Source: SKPS01 sp964469215
Lineage (GTDB): Bacteria; Bacteroidota; Bacteroidia; Bacteroidales; SKPS01
Direction of reading: 5' to 3'
NCBI GenBank assembly: GCA_964469215.1
Contig: CAYXYB010000001.1
Coordinates: 744,001 to 808,000, forward strand
Length of the DNA: 64,000 nucleotides
Below the pieces are notes generated by a model. The model did not search any database. It saw nothing but the letters and a program-made list of their open reading frames with translations, and was not told the DNA's origin. How positions within the stretch are numbered: the first letter of the stretch is position 1; each line of letters begins with the position of its first letter. The position numbers and the translations under genes are program-made. Of the stretch, positions 43,747-52,080 are shown piece by piece.

Positions 43747-45188
43747 CAGAACTGAAAATAGATATACTCTTTTGTTGTAAAGATACCGAAATTCAATATT
43801 GCAATTACAACCACCAAATAGAACGACCATCTGATCCAGGGGTTAAACCTGTTGATCCAGTCGGGGAGATACGTTTTATCTTTCTGCAGGAACTCGATCA
43901 CACCTGCAAATGTTCCGGCCACAAGGAGCACAATCAGATTATATACATCATAGTTGAAGGTTTTCATGGTAAGAGGTGCAAAAGGAGCAGTAAAAATATT
44001 TTTGTAGATGGTAATCAGGTCTGCTGTTGAGTTTGCCCTGAAGCAAACAACTGTGAGGCATACAGCCATGAAAACGAAGATGCCATTAATGAAGTTTTTC
44101 AGCCTTATGCCTAACAATTTTTCCATCCATCTTTGCCAAGGATATTTTACGACTTCAGAGGCAACCAGTATTCCGTTGGCGAATCCGAACATCACCATGC
44201 CCCATGAAGCTCCATGCCATAGCCCTATGATTGTGAAAGATGCCACTGTAGCGAAGATTCTTCCTGAGATACCCCAGTGATCGACCCTGGTAATAAGGGG
44301 CTTGAAAATGTAGTCGATAACCCACCTTGTCAGTGTCATATGCCACCTTCGCCAGAAGCTGCGGAAAGAAACAGCATAAAGCGGGCGGTTGAAATTCAGG
44401 GACAGATTCACACCCATGATTCTTGCCGCACCAACAGCAATGTCGGAATAAGCTGAAAAGTCACAGTAGACCCGGATATGAAAAATCATCGTTGGTATAA
44501 GAAGGTTGAGGCCGTAGTATTCAGCAGGAGATGAGTAAACATGATCGACAAAAACGGCTATACGATCACCAATTACAAGTTTTTTAAAGAATCCCCAGGC
44601 CATCATTTTCAGACCGTCGGTTACATTCTGATAGTTGAATTCAAACCGTTGGCGTAATTGAGGCAAAAGGTTCCCCGGGCGTTCAATGGGGCCTGCGACA
44701 AGTTGAGGGAAATATGCAACATAAAGAGCGAAATATCCCAGGTGGCTTTCCGCTTTGAAGTTCCTCCTGTAAACTTCGATGGTATAGCATAATGTCTGAA
44801 ATGTGTAAAAAGAGATGCCAACAGGGAGTAAAAGGTTCATCACCGGCAAATCCCAGTTTAATCCGAACAGGTTAAGGAGTCCACTTATGTTGTGGTTGAA
44901 GAAATTCAGGTACTTGAAAGTGAAAAGCAGCCCCAGGTTAATAATCAGGCTCATCGCAAGCCATGATATTCTGACTCTCTTGTTATCCGAAGCTTCGATT
45001 CTTAATCCCGCAATGTAGTCAACAAGAGTAGAGGCAAATATCAGAAAGACATACTCAATCTTCCAGCTCATATAGAAATAGTAACTGCCTGCCAGCAGAA
45101 GCATCCATCTGTAGCGGGGAGTGATGGCATAATAAAGTATCACCACCAGTGGGAAGAACAGCAGAAACTCAAGAGAGTTAAATACCAT
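43746..45188 (-). CDS. MBOAT-family O-acyltransferase, AlgI/DltB type, copy A
   Basis: A 480-residue integral membrane protein with about ten helices. The MBOAT hallmarks are FRSFWRRWHMTLTRWVIDY and the second histidine in IIGLWHGASWGMVMFG; YFPQLVAGPIERP is the conserved cytoplasmic segment. AlgI/DltB-type MBOATs move acyl groups across the membrane to a periplasmic partner. Here the partner is presumably the SGNH-like protein directly downstream. It is one of two near-duplicates in the window; a promoter lies at 45208-45238. Confidence 0.92.
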   Translation of the reverse strand: MVFNSLEFLLFFPLVVILYYAITPRYRWMLLLAGSYYFYMSWKIEYVFLIFASTLVDYIAGLRIEASDNKRVRISWLAMSLIINLGLLFTFKYLNFFNHNISGLLNLFGLNWDLPVMNLLLPVGISFYTFQTLCYTIEVYRRNFKAESHLGYFALYVAYFPQLVAGPIERPGNLLPQLRQRFEFNYQNVTDGLKMMAWGFFKKLVIGDRIAVFVDHVYSSPAEYYGLNLLIPTMIFHIRVYCDFSAYSDIAVGAARIMGVNLSLNFNRPLYAVSFRSFWRRWHMTLTRWVIDYIFKPLITRVDHWGISGRIFATVASFTIIGLWHGASWGMVMFGFANGILVASEVVKYPWQRWMEKLLGIRLKNFINGIFVFMAVCLTVVCFRANSTADLITIYKNIFTAPFAPLTMKTFNYDVYNLIVLLVAGTFAGVIEFLQKDKTYLPDWINRFNPWIRWSFYLVVVIAILNFGIFTTKEYIYFQF

Positions 45189-45207
45189 AAGGTTTTGAAA
45201 TGGGCGT

Positions 45208-45238
45208 CAAACCTAAATCAAAATTATGAAATACGCAA
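45208..45238 (-). promoter_or_regulatory. Candidate promoter of MBOAT copy A
   Basis: Minus strand: TTG at 45238-45236, a 20-bp spacer, and TAGGTTTG at 45215-45208, 20 bp before the ATG. The same layout, with TACGTTTG, precedes copy B at 50762-50792, so the promoter was duplicated with the genes. A second TAATTTTG lies at 45226-45219. Confidence 0.6.
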
Positions 45239-45355
45239 TATCAACTTTGCTGTAGTTTTCAAGCAAAGGTCGCTTAGTAGGTGTTAATTCTTTGCGGATT
45301 ATCGGCTTAGCGAGATATTATTTTAATGCAAAGGCTATAAGATTTTCACCTGGAG

Positions 45356-45470
45356 GTAGTTGCAGGCTTCAACCTGTTTTCAAGCCATCTGGTATGGATG
45401 GCTTGAAAATTCCGGGCGACCAGATCAGTGAAAAAATTCACCTCATGCTGAAATGTTTTTTGTCATAATG
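45356..45470 (-). pseudogene. Remnant 3' end of a third SGNH-like gene copy
   Basis: The stretch is nearly identical over about 85 bp to the 3' end of SGNH copy B (48220-48302), including GATGGCTTGAAAATTCCGGG, and then decays over a further 30 bp. It is orphaned: no frame continues upstream. It is much closer to copy B than to copy A, whose matching end at 42661-42760 is quite divergent. It therefore marks a lost third copy of the MBOAT/SGNH unit, not an end of copy A. Confidence 0.75.
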
Positions 45471-45628
45471 TAAAAAAAATTGAAATTAAATCAAATGATG
45501 TGTGAAAAATATGTTTTTTTAATGTATATTTGCATGAGGAAATCAGGTTCTGAATGATGGAGTTCTCTTCAGAAACTTGATTATACAGGGAAATATTTCA
45601 GAACTCCTTACTAATACCATATTTTATT

Positions 45629-47167
45629 ATGAAAAAAATTTTATTGTTTTTTGGTGGTTTTTGCATGTTTTACTGTGTTGTCGGACAGGATCTAAACAGT
45701 GCAATCACAAATGAAATCTTCATTAATGCTCCAACAATTAATAATGTAGCAAACACTGGAGCTGATTTTGTAATTGAAAATCAAAGCTTTTTAAAAGTTA
45801 TGGTTTATGATGGCGACTCTGCTAGGATTTATTGGGATGCAGATATTAACAGTACCCAAAACCAAGGCAGGGATAAATTTACGCTTGATGGGGTGTTTGA
45901 TCCGGATGTGGTACTAACAACCGACCTTCAATATGCCTTAGTAGTGTTTGAGAGTCATGGTGATATTTATATTTCGCTTTGGGAATACAATGGGTCTGGA
46001 TATAGTGAAATTATTGGAGCACTAGGTAATTACATATTCCCTTACTATTTGGATGAGGGAAGTAGCCCTAACATTGATATGGATCATAATAATTATATTG
46101 CAGTAACATGGAAAAATCACAATGGGGAGATAAAAGCAATTGTTGGGGAATATTCTGCAGGCCCCTCATTTTACTTTTCCAATCCCGTAACAATTGATTA
46201 TGATAGCAGAGATCCCGATGTGTCAATCTATACTGATCCTGTAACATCTGTTGAATATGTAACATTTACTTATATCCGTGATATCAACCAAGGACCTGAC
46301 CACGAATGGGTGGTCCTTCAGGAAACTTATACCAATATTGACAACAACAATATAATATCCTCAGCAACAAGTTTGTACAATCCGGGCAATCCTCCATATA
46401 CAATCTATGGCAGACCCAGAATAGCTGCTCCTTTCTATCACGACCTATTATTTAACGGAGACGAATTCTTTGTGGTGGTTGATTTCATAACAGTCGATGG
46501 TGCAACAACGACTTGGGAGATACCTGGCTATACTTACTATAATTCTAATTATTATTACCTAAATTACAATCCAGACCATCCATATGTTCCTAATAACAAA
46601 CCAGTGGTTACATACACAGGGGATCTAAGTGTAGTGGCATGGCAGATATATTGTTATGACGATCCGCTAAATCCGACAACCCAATCTAGGAATATTATTG
46701 CTTGGTATACACTGTTCTCAACAGGTGGTATTACTAGTCAAGATGCGGCTATGGTTAACCTAAACACACCAATAGCCCAGGTTTTTGTTTCTGTTGCTGG
46801 AAGAAGAGCCAACAATGACGATGTATTATATTTCTGGCTTGACTCAGACAGGGGCGATATGGCTTACCGCACATCTCCAGTAGGCACCATCCAAATGAGA
46901 AAGATCCGCGAGGAGGATCCTGAAGAAATCTCATCTGACAAATTGTTTGCTTTTGAGCAATACGGAAAACAATTGTTTATAAAATCAGAGTTTGATCATT
47001 TCGGCTTGTTGCTTTCTGATATTTCCGGAAGAATTATTTTAAAATCAAACGATTTGTCTGAAACTTCCCAATCCATAGATCTATCAGGTCTTTCCAAAGG
47101 TGTTTATATCGTCAAATGTTATTCTGGAAAGCATCAGGAAACAATTAAAATTGTGGTTTCTCATTAA
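45629..47167 (+). CDS. T9SS type A sorted secreted protein
   Basis: A 512-residue protein with a signal peptide (1-19) and a C-terminal type A sorting domain from about residue 440, including LLLSDISGRII, IDLSGLSKGVYIVK and the final KIVVS strand. The middle shows repeated short blade-like units (PDVVLTTDLQYALVVFE, PNIDMDHNNYIAVTWK, PDVSIYTDPVTSVEYVTF), which suggest a beta-propeller of unknown ligand. It should cross the outer membrane by type IX secretion. TATATTTG at 45525-45532 is a likely -7 element. It is oriented against all its neighbours and sits inside the duplicated block, beside a decayed gene copy. Lower GC content than the flanking acyltransferase genes suggests a later arrival (inference). 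Confidence 0.85.
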   Translation: MKKILLFFGGFCMFYCVVGQDLNSAITNEIFINAPTINNVANTGADFVIENQSFLKVMVYDGDSARIYWDADINSTQNQGRDKFTLDGVFDPDVVLTTDLQYALVVFESHGDIYISLWEYNGSGYSEIIGALGNYIFPYYLDEGSSPNIDMDHNNYIAVTWKNHNGEIKAIVGEYSAGPSFYFSNPVTIDYDSRDPDVSIYTDPVTSVEYVTFTYIRDINQGPDHEWVVLQETYTNIDNNNIISSATSLYNPGNPPYTIYGRPRIAAPFYHDLLFNGDEFFVVVDFITVDGATTTWEIPGYTYYNSNYYYLNYNPDHPYVPNNKPVVTYTGDLSVVAWQIYCYDDPLNPTTQSRNIIAWYTLFSTGGITSQDAAMVNLNTPIAQVFVSVAGRRANNDDVLYFWLDSDRGDMAYRTSPVGTIQMRKIREEDPEEISSDKLFAFEQYGKQLFIKSEFDHFGLLLSDISGRIILKSNDLSETSQSIDLSGLSKGVYIVKCYSGKHQETIKIVVSH

Positions 47168-47386
47168 ACCAAACATCATAACCACATTAGATTAGCTGAA
47201 TTTAATAAAAATATCGGTTAAGGCAAATGTAGGTAAATTTACATGTTTGAATACAAGCCAAACATATTCAGTTTAGTTTACTGAAAAAGTTTATACAGAG
47301 CCACTTTGTTATATAATTTATAATATTCGGAATCTGGCTTTTCAAATGCTGACAAAACAGCATTTACTTTCATCAAAAAGACACAA

Positions 47387-48145
47387 TCACTCCTTCAAAC
47401 ACCTCACATGTCCGGCCGCAGCTTTTCCATTAGCTCCTATCCCATTATTAAACCAACCTTTTCCGATTAAATAGCTGCAATATTTAAGAGTATTCCCACC
47501 ATCATATGTTGTTGAGGTAGATAACCATAAGTCCCTCTGGTAATACGCCCAGGTGGATGTGGTATCATTAATGTAGTTGAGTCGTATTCCGCCACCAATC
47601 AGCGACAATCCAGTAATATTCTTTGGGGTTCCTATCATGTTTGCAGGGAACTGCCAGTGGCCGGGATCGGGTGAAAGAACCATTTCAGGGTAACTGCTGT
47701 AATTCTGGGGTTGATTATCCTTAAGGTATTGGATAAGCACATTGAAATCATCTTCAGAAGGCACCTTCCACCCATCCGGACACAAACCGCGGAAATCTGC
47801 AACCGCCCTGCCTGTGTACACGCGCCCCAAGGTTTTCGCCAGACTTTCATCGTAGTTCTGTGGCCATTGATTTATTGCATCAGGATGATAAAAAAGATTC
47901 TTGTCCGGAGGGTTGGTGGTGAGTATCTCGGTGCCGTTCCTGAACCGGGTAGTGTGCAGGTTTTCACCCATCCAGTACTGTTCGCCCACTTTTACCACAC
48001 TGTACACATTCCCGTCAATATCCTTAACTGTGGTGGGTACAGCAGGGTTGTCGTCGTCCTTGTCTTTATGTTTCTTACACCCGGAGGCAACAAGCATACT
48101 CATTACCAACAGACCAAGCATTGCTGAAAATAATGTTGTTTTCAT
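47387..48145 (-). CDS. FISUMP-domain lipoprotein, copy 1
   Basis: A 252-residue lipoprotein: signal peptide with lipobox VASGC, then a Lys/Asp-rich linker. The body is a Fibrobacter succinogenes major paralogous (FISUMP) domain, recognised by DIDGNVYSVVKVGEQYWMGEN, FRGLCPDGWKVPSEDDF and the C-terminal GHVRCLK. The domain's function is unknown; it is a surface family that often expands in Bacteroidota and Fibrobacter. It is nearly identical to copy 2 (50998-51756) through most of its length and differs mainly in the C-terminal 70 residues. The ATG at 48145 is used; the frame is open 15 codons upstream. Confidence 0.88.
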   Translation of the reverse strand: MKTTLFSAMLGLLVMSMLVASGCKKHKDKDDDNPAVPTTVKDIDGNVYSVVKVGEQYWMGENLHTTRFRNGTEILTTNPPDKNLFYHPDAINQWPQNYDESLAKTLGRVYTGRAVADFRGLCPDGWKVPSEDDFNVLIQYLKDNQPQNYSSYPEMVLSPDPGHWQFPANMIGTPKNITGLSLIGGGIRLNYINDTTSTWAYYQRDLWLSTSTTYDGGNTLKYCSYLIGKGWFNNGIGANGKAAAGHVRCLKE

Positions 48146-48164
48146 TGTTTTTGCTTTTTTTTTA

Positions 48165-48195
48165 CAAATATACGATATAAAAATGTGCAATTCAA
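48165..48195 (-). promoter_or_regulatory. Candidate promoter of FISUMP copy 1
   Basis: Minus strand: TTG at 48195-48193, a 20-bp spacer and TATATTTG at 48172-48165, 19 bp before the ATG at 48145. The gene therefore need not depend on the MBOAT/SGNH transcript that ends at 48206. Confidence 0.65.
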
Positions 48196-48205
48196 TAGGT
48201 TTTTT

Positions 48206-49300
48206 TCAGGGATGCTTCTTGCCAGTAGTTGCAGGCTTCAACCTGTTTTCAAGCCATTCAGCATGGATGGCTTGAAAATTCCGGGCGACCAGATCAGTGA
48301 AAATGCGTGTACCTTGTCTGTTGAAATGATTTTTGTTCATTGAATTGGCTGCAAGATACAGTTCGGGGTAAAGATCCGGGTCTGAAATGTCGATTAAATG
48401 GTTTTCAGGTACCAATCCGGCAAGAGCAATAGTCTCTTCAAGATGCAACATCTCAAGTTTCGGGTGAAACAAAAACACACAATGGATTCCTGCTTTATTA
48501 CATGTTTCGATGATTTTTAATAGCTTTTTCAGGTGCACCCTGTTGGGGATAAGATCAGCTTCCCTGTTTCTGATAATTCTGTGTTCAATAGCAATTTTGG
48601 TCAAAAAGGAGGTGTCGGCCTGAAATATCCTGGTTCGTTCTGCTTCCTGTTGTGGCCACAATGGAGCATAACCCCTTACATCAGTAGTCTGAAAATATTG
48701 TTTTCTGTTTTCAGATTTCATTTTGCTTTCACGACTTTTTCCGTAAATATCATTAATGTAACCTGCGTTTAGCCACCTCTCCATGAATGCAATTCCGTAT
48801 TGCTGAATACTACTGATCCTTTCTTCAACGGGTATTGAACTTTTCTGAAGCTTAGCCCTTACAATAAATGAATACCATTTAGGAGTCAGAAAATACCTTA
48901 CACGCACTGTATGTCTGTTTTGATCAGGAAAAAGGCTTATATCACGTAATTCAATTATAACATTTTGAATAGAACCTTTGTGTCTTTTCAATAGTTTTTC
49001 AAGGAAATCATACGTTTCAGGAGGGTGGGTTCCGGCACTTCCGAAATTATAGGAGTACACCTTCCACTCAGGCGGCATCAGAGAGTCGAACTGATCTGTT
49101 TTGAGATTCCAGCGGAAACAGCTTGAGCCGATCATGATAGTATTGTAAATCTCAGGTTCTTTATGATAGAATTCTGTTTTTTCGTGAAGGGTCTCGTTGC
49201 CGTAACAGAAAGAGGGGTCAAAAGCTAACCTTATCAACCAGGCAAAGAAGATTGTAATCGCCAGGATTGCAAGGAATTTTATGATAAGTATTCTTTTCAT
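48206..49300 (-). CDS. SGNH/AlgX-like acyl-esterase-fold protein, copy B
   Basis: A 364-residue paralogue of the protein at 42661-43746, with the same N-terminal membrane helix, the nucleophile block MIGSSCFRWNL and the His block NKNHFNRQGTRIFTD. The shared IDISDPDLYPELYLAANS precedes the latter. It overlaps MBOAT-B by one base, so the two products are likely to work as a pair in O-acylation of an envelope glycan. Its 3' end is the source-like copy for the remnant at 45356-45470. Confidence 0.8.
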   Translation of the reverse strand: MKRILIIKFLAILAITIFFAWLIRLAFDPSFCYGNETLHEKTEFYHKEPEIYNTIMIGSSCFRWNLKTDQFDSLMPPEWKVYSYNFGSAGTHPPETYDFLEKLLKRHKGSIQNVIIELRDISLFPDQNRHTVRVRYFLTPKWYSFIVRAKLQKSSIPVEERISSIQQYGIAFMERWLNAGYINDIYGKSRESKMKSENRKQYFQTTDVRGYAPLWPQQEAERTRIFQADTSFLTKIAIEHRIIRNREADLIPNRVHLKKLLKIIETCNKAGIHCVFLFHPKLEMLHLEETIALAGLVPENHLIDISDPDLYPELYLAANSMNKNHFNRQGTRIFTDLVARNFQAIHAEWLENRLKPATTGKKHP

Positions 49301-50742
49301 CAGAACTGAAAATAGATGTACTCTTTAGTTGTAAACATGCCAAAATTTAATATTGCCTGCAAAATCACCAAATAGAAGGCCCATCTGAACAATGGGTTGA
49401 ACCTGTTGATCCAGTCGGGGAGAAACGTTTTGTCTTTCTGCAGGAATTCGACCACAAATATAAAGGCTCCGGTCACAAGCAGCACAATCAGATTATATAC
49501 ATCATGGCTGAAGGTTTTCATGGTAAGGGGAGCGAGAGGTGCAGAAAAAATATTTTTGTATATGGTAATAAGATCATCTGTTGAGTTTGCTCTGAAGCAT
49601 ACAACAGTCAGGGAGATAGCCACAAAAACAAAGATGCCGTTAAGGAAATTCTTTATCCGTATTCTTAGCCATCTCTCCATCCACCTCTGCCACGGCCACT
49701 TAAAAGCCTCTGAAGCCACCAGCACACCATTTGCAAAACCGAACAGCACCATACCCCATGAAGCTCCGTGCCACAGGCCGATTATTGTAAATGACAATAC
49801 AATTGCGATGATCCTTCCTGAAACACCCCAGTGATTTACCTTAGTGATCAGAGATCTGTAAACGTAAACAATAACCCATTTTGTGAGTGTCATGTGCCAC
49901 CTTCGCCAGAAGCTGCTGAAAGAGACAGCGTAGAGTGGGCGGTTGAAATTAAGGGACAGATTAACACCCATGATTCTTGCAGCACCAATTGCAATGTCTG
50001 AATATGCCGAGAAGTCAAAATATACACGGATGAAGAAGAGCATGGTTGGTATCAGAAGGTTAAGACCGTAGAAGTCGGCCGGGGAGTTGTATACATGGTC
50101 GACAAAAAGGGCAATGCGGTCACCAACCACAAGTTTCTTTAAAAACCCCCATGCCATAAGCTTCAGTCCGTCGGTAACATTCTGATAGCTGAATTTAAAG
50201 GTTTGGCGTAATTGAGGAAGCAGATTTTCGGGCCGCTCAATGGGACCTGCAACAAGCTGCGGGAAATAAGCAACATAAAGGGCGAAATAACCCAGGTGAC
50301 GCTCGGCTTTGAAATTCCTCCTGTAAACTTCGATGGTATAGCTGAGTGTCTGGAAGGTATAAAACGAGATGCCTACCGGGAGCAAAAGGTTCATCACCGG
50401 CATGTTCCAGCTCATGCCGAAGATGTTCAGCAACTCCCGCATATTGTCATTGAAAAAGTTCAGGTACTTAAAGGTGAAAAGAAGCCCCAGGTTAATTACA
50501 AGGCTCATAACCAGCCATGCCAGCCGTGTTCTTTTCCGGTCAGATGCATCAATTTTCAACCCTGCAATGTAATCTACCATTGTAGAAGCAACGATCAGGA
50601 AGACGAACTCAATCTTCCAGCTCATATAGAAATAGTAACTGCCTGCCAGCAGAAGCATCCATCTGTAGCGGGGAGTGATGGTATAATACAGTATCACCAC
50701 CAGTGGGAAGAACAGCAGAAACTCAAATGAGTTAAATACCAT
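49300..50742 (-). CDS. MBOAT-family O-acyltransferase, AlgI/DltB type, copy B
   Basis: A 480-residue paralogue of the MBOAT at 43746-45188, identical in length and similar throughout, with FSSFWRRWHMTLTKWVIVY and the catalytic histidine segment GLWHGASWGMVLFG. Differences concentrate in lipid-facing helices, so both copies look functional. It begins 20 bp downstream of a duplicated promoter. A tandem 7-bp repeat lies about 110 bp upstream of its start. Confidence 0.92.
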   Translation of the reverse strand: MVFNSFEFLLFFPLVVILYYTITPRYRWMLLLAGSYYFYMSWKIEFVFLIVASTMVDYIAGLKIDASDRKRTRLAWLVMSLVINLGLLFTFKYLNFFNDNMRELLNIFGMSWNMPVMNLLLPVGISFYTFQTLSYTIEVYRRNFKAERHLGYFALYVAYFPQLVAGPIERPENLLPQLRQTFKFSYQNVTDGLKLMAWGFLKKLVVGDRIALFVDHVYNSPADFYGLNLLIPTMLFFIRVYFDFSAYSDIAIGAARIMGVNLSLNFNRPLYAVSFSSFWRRWHMTLTKWVIVYVYRSLITKVNHWGVSGRIIAIVLSFTIIGLWHGASWGMVLFGFANGVLVASEAFKWPWQRWMERWLRIRIKNFLNGIFVFVAISLTVVCFRANSTDDLITIYKNIFSAPLAPLTMKTFSHDVYNLIVLLVTGAFIFVVEFLQKDKTFLPDWINRFNPLFRWAFYLVILQAILNFGMFTTKEYIYFQF

Positions 50743-50761
50743 AATGCTTTGAAATGGGCGT

Positions 50762-50792
50762 CAAACGTAAATCAAAATTATGAAATACGCAA
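50762..50792 (-). promoter_or_regulatory. Candidate promoter of MBOAT copy B
   Basis: Minus strand: TTG at 50792-50790, a 20-bp spacer and TACGTTTG at 50769-50762, 20 bp before the ATG. It is the counterpart of the promoter at 45208-45238. Confidence 0.6.
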
Positions 50793-50852
50793 TATCAACC
50801 TTGCTGTAGTTTTTCACGCAAACGAAAAGACAAGACAGGGAGCGGGGAAGCG

Positions 50853-50945
50853 GGCTGTTGGCTTTTGGCTGTTGGCTTTTGGCTGTTGGCTTTTGGCTTT
50901 TGGCTTTTGGCTGTTGGCTTTTGGCTTTTTGGCTTTGGCTTTTTT
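50853..50945. repeat. Tandem 7-bp repeat (TTTTGGC / TGTTGGC)
   Basis: About twelve heptamers alternate between TTTTGGC and TGTTGGC over some 90 bp, ending in a T run. It lies between FISUMP copy 2 and the promoter of MBOAT copy B. Any reading frame across it yields a low-complexity FWLLAFG-type peptide that is not a protein. Such arrays expand and contract by slippage and could alter spacing upstream of the MBOAT promoter. Confidence 0.85.
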
Positions 50946-50997
50946 AATAAACCATAGCCACCCGACAACTCAAAAAAAGATCAACCTACAAACACCA

Positions 50998-51756
50998 TTA
51001 ATCCTTCAGGCACCTTACATGACCTGCTTGTGCTTGACCTGCAACACCACCACTCCCATTCTGAAACCAGACCCCTCCTATATAATAGCTGAAATACTTA
51101 ACAGAATTCCCATCAACAGCATTTGATGTAGATAAATATAAGTGTTTCTGGTAATACATCCAGGTGGATATTGTATCATTACCTGAGTTAATTCGTATTC
51201 CGCCACCAATCAGCGACAATCCGGTAATATTCTTTGGGGTGCCTATCATGTTTGAAGGGAACTGCCAGTGGCCCGGATCGGGTGAAAGAACCATTTCGGG
51301 GTAGCTGCTGTAATTCTGGGGTTGATTATCCTTAAGGTATTGGATTAGTACATCAAAATCATCCACAGAAGGCACACGCCACCCATCCGGACACAAACCA
51401 CGGAAATCTGTAACCGCCCTGCCGGTGTACACACGCCCCCAGGTCTTCGCCAGGCTTTCATCGTAGTTCTGGGGCCATTGATTTATTGCATCAGGATGAT
51501 AAATAAGGTTCTTGTCCGGGGGGTTGGTGGTGAGTATCTCGGTGCCGTTCCTGAAACGGGTAGTGCGCAGGTTTTCACCCATCCAGTACTGTTCGCCCAC
51601 TTTTACCACACTGTACACATTCCCGTCAATATCCTTAACTGAAGTGGGTACAGCAGGTTTGTCGTCGTCCTTGTCTTTATGTTTCTTACAACCGGAGGCA
51701 ACAAGCATACTCATTGTCAACAGGCCAAACAATGCTGATAATAAAGTTGCTTTCAT
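50998..51756 (-). CDS. FISUMP-domain lipoprotein, copy 2
   Basis: A 252-residue near-copy of the protein at 47387-48145, with the same lipobox VASGC, Lys/Asp linker and FISUMP blocks (QYWMGENL, FRGLCPDGWRVPSVDDF, GHVRCLKD). The two diverge mainly after the LIGGGIR motif, where residues facing solvent appear to vary; this pattern fits surface variation but could also be simple drift. Its own consensus promoter lies 13 bp upstream of the start. Confidence 0.88.
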   Translation of the reverse strand: MKATLLSALFGLLTMSMLVASGCKKHKDKDDDKPAVPTSVKDIDGNVYSVVKVGEQYWMGENLRTTRFRNGTEILTTNPPDKNLIYHPDAINQWPQNYDESLAKTWGRVYTGRAVTDFRGLCPDGWRVPSVDDFDVLIQYLKDNQPQNYSSYPEMVLSPDPGHWQFPSNMIGTPKNITGLSLIGGGIRINSGNDTISTWMYYQKHLYLSTSNAVDGNSVKYFSYYIGGVWFQNGSGGVAGQAQAGHVRCLKD

Positions 51757-51768
51757 CGTTTTTTCTTG

Positions 51769-51798
51769 CAAATTTACGACATAAATTATGCGTTTCAA
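51769..51798 (-). promoter_or_regulatory. Bacteroidota promoter of FISUMP copy 2
   Basis: Minus strand: TTG at 51798-51796, a 19-bp spacer and TAAATTTG at 51776-51769, which is 13 bp before the ATG at 51756. Confidence 0.7.
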
Positions 51799-51825
51799 CA
51801 AGTTTCCGGATCGCTCTGATGAATA

Positions 51826-52080
51826 TTACATGTTGATTGCTTCAACAGATTTTATCTCAGGAATTGCCTTTTTCATCGCAGCCTCAACGCCACCCTTCAG
51901 GGTCATCATGCTCATTGGGCAGCCGGCACATGCTCCCTGCAACTCTACGTTTACAATATTGTCATCGGTGAGTGAAACAAAGGCAATATTTCCTCCGTCA
52001 GCTTCAAGGTAGGGTCTTATCTGGTCGATAACATTGTTCACTTTTATTTCCAGTTCTTCTCTGTTGTTTTGATTTTCCAT
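51826..52080 (-). CDS. Nfu/NifU C-terminal domain Fe-S carrier protein
   Basis: An 84-residue single-domain NifU-like protein. IRPYLEADGGNIAFV and the cluster-binding CAGCPMS (CX2C) are the family hallmarks. It delivers Fe-S clusters to target enzymes. The Mrp-type Fe-S ATPase gene lies upstream on the same strand, separated by about 340 bp of repeat-rich DNA. The two often work in the same pathway, so a shared role is likely. Confidence 0.93.
   Translation of the reverse strand: MENQNNREELEIKVNNVIDQIRPYLEADGGNIAFVSLTDDNIVNVELQGACAGCPMSMMTLKGGVEAAMKKAIPEIKSVEAINM

Larger units (their letters stand above)
42661..45267. repeat. Tandem duplication, arm A (MBOAT-SGNH with upstream region)
   Basis: Covers SGNH-A, MBOAT-A and 75 bp upstream. 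It aligns with 48206-50825 across both genes and the promoter region, with conserved blocks such as TTTGAAATGGGCGTCAAAC just upstream of both MBOAT starts. Similarity ends near 45267 and 50825. The upstream non-coding match shows a DNA-level duplication rather than two independent gene gains. Confidence 0.85.
48206..50825. repeat. Tandem duplication, arm B (MBOAT-SGNH with upstream region)
   Basis: Partner of 42661-45267. MBOAT-B and SGNH-B keep the same one-base overlap and the same promoter arrangement as arm A. A FISUMP lipoprotein gene flanks each side of this arm, so the ancestral unit was probably FISUMP-MBOAT-SGNH. Confidence 0.85.

Noticed and set aside
50212..50730. A 172-codon plus-strand frame inside MBOAT copy B
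   Set aside because: Antisense to a strongly conserved membrane enzyme; its counterpart is not preserved in copy A.
50853..50945. Possible CRISPR array
   Set aside because: Units are 7 bp with no unique spacers, so this is a simple tandem repeat.
50749..51126. A 125-codon open frame spanning the heptamer repeat
   Set aside because: Its middle is a low-complexity peptide from the tandem repeat and its ends are antisense to FISUMP copy 2 or noncoding.
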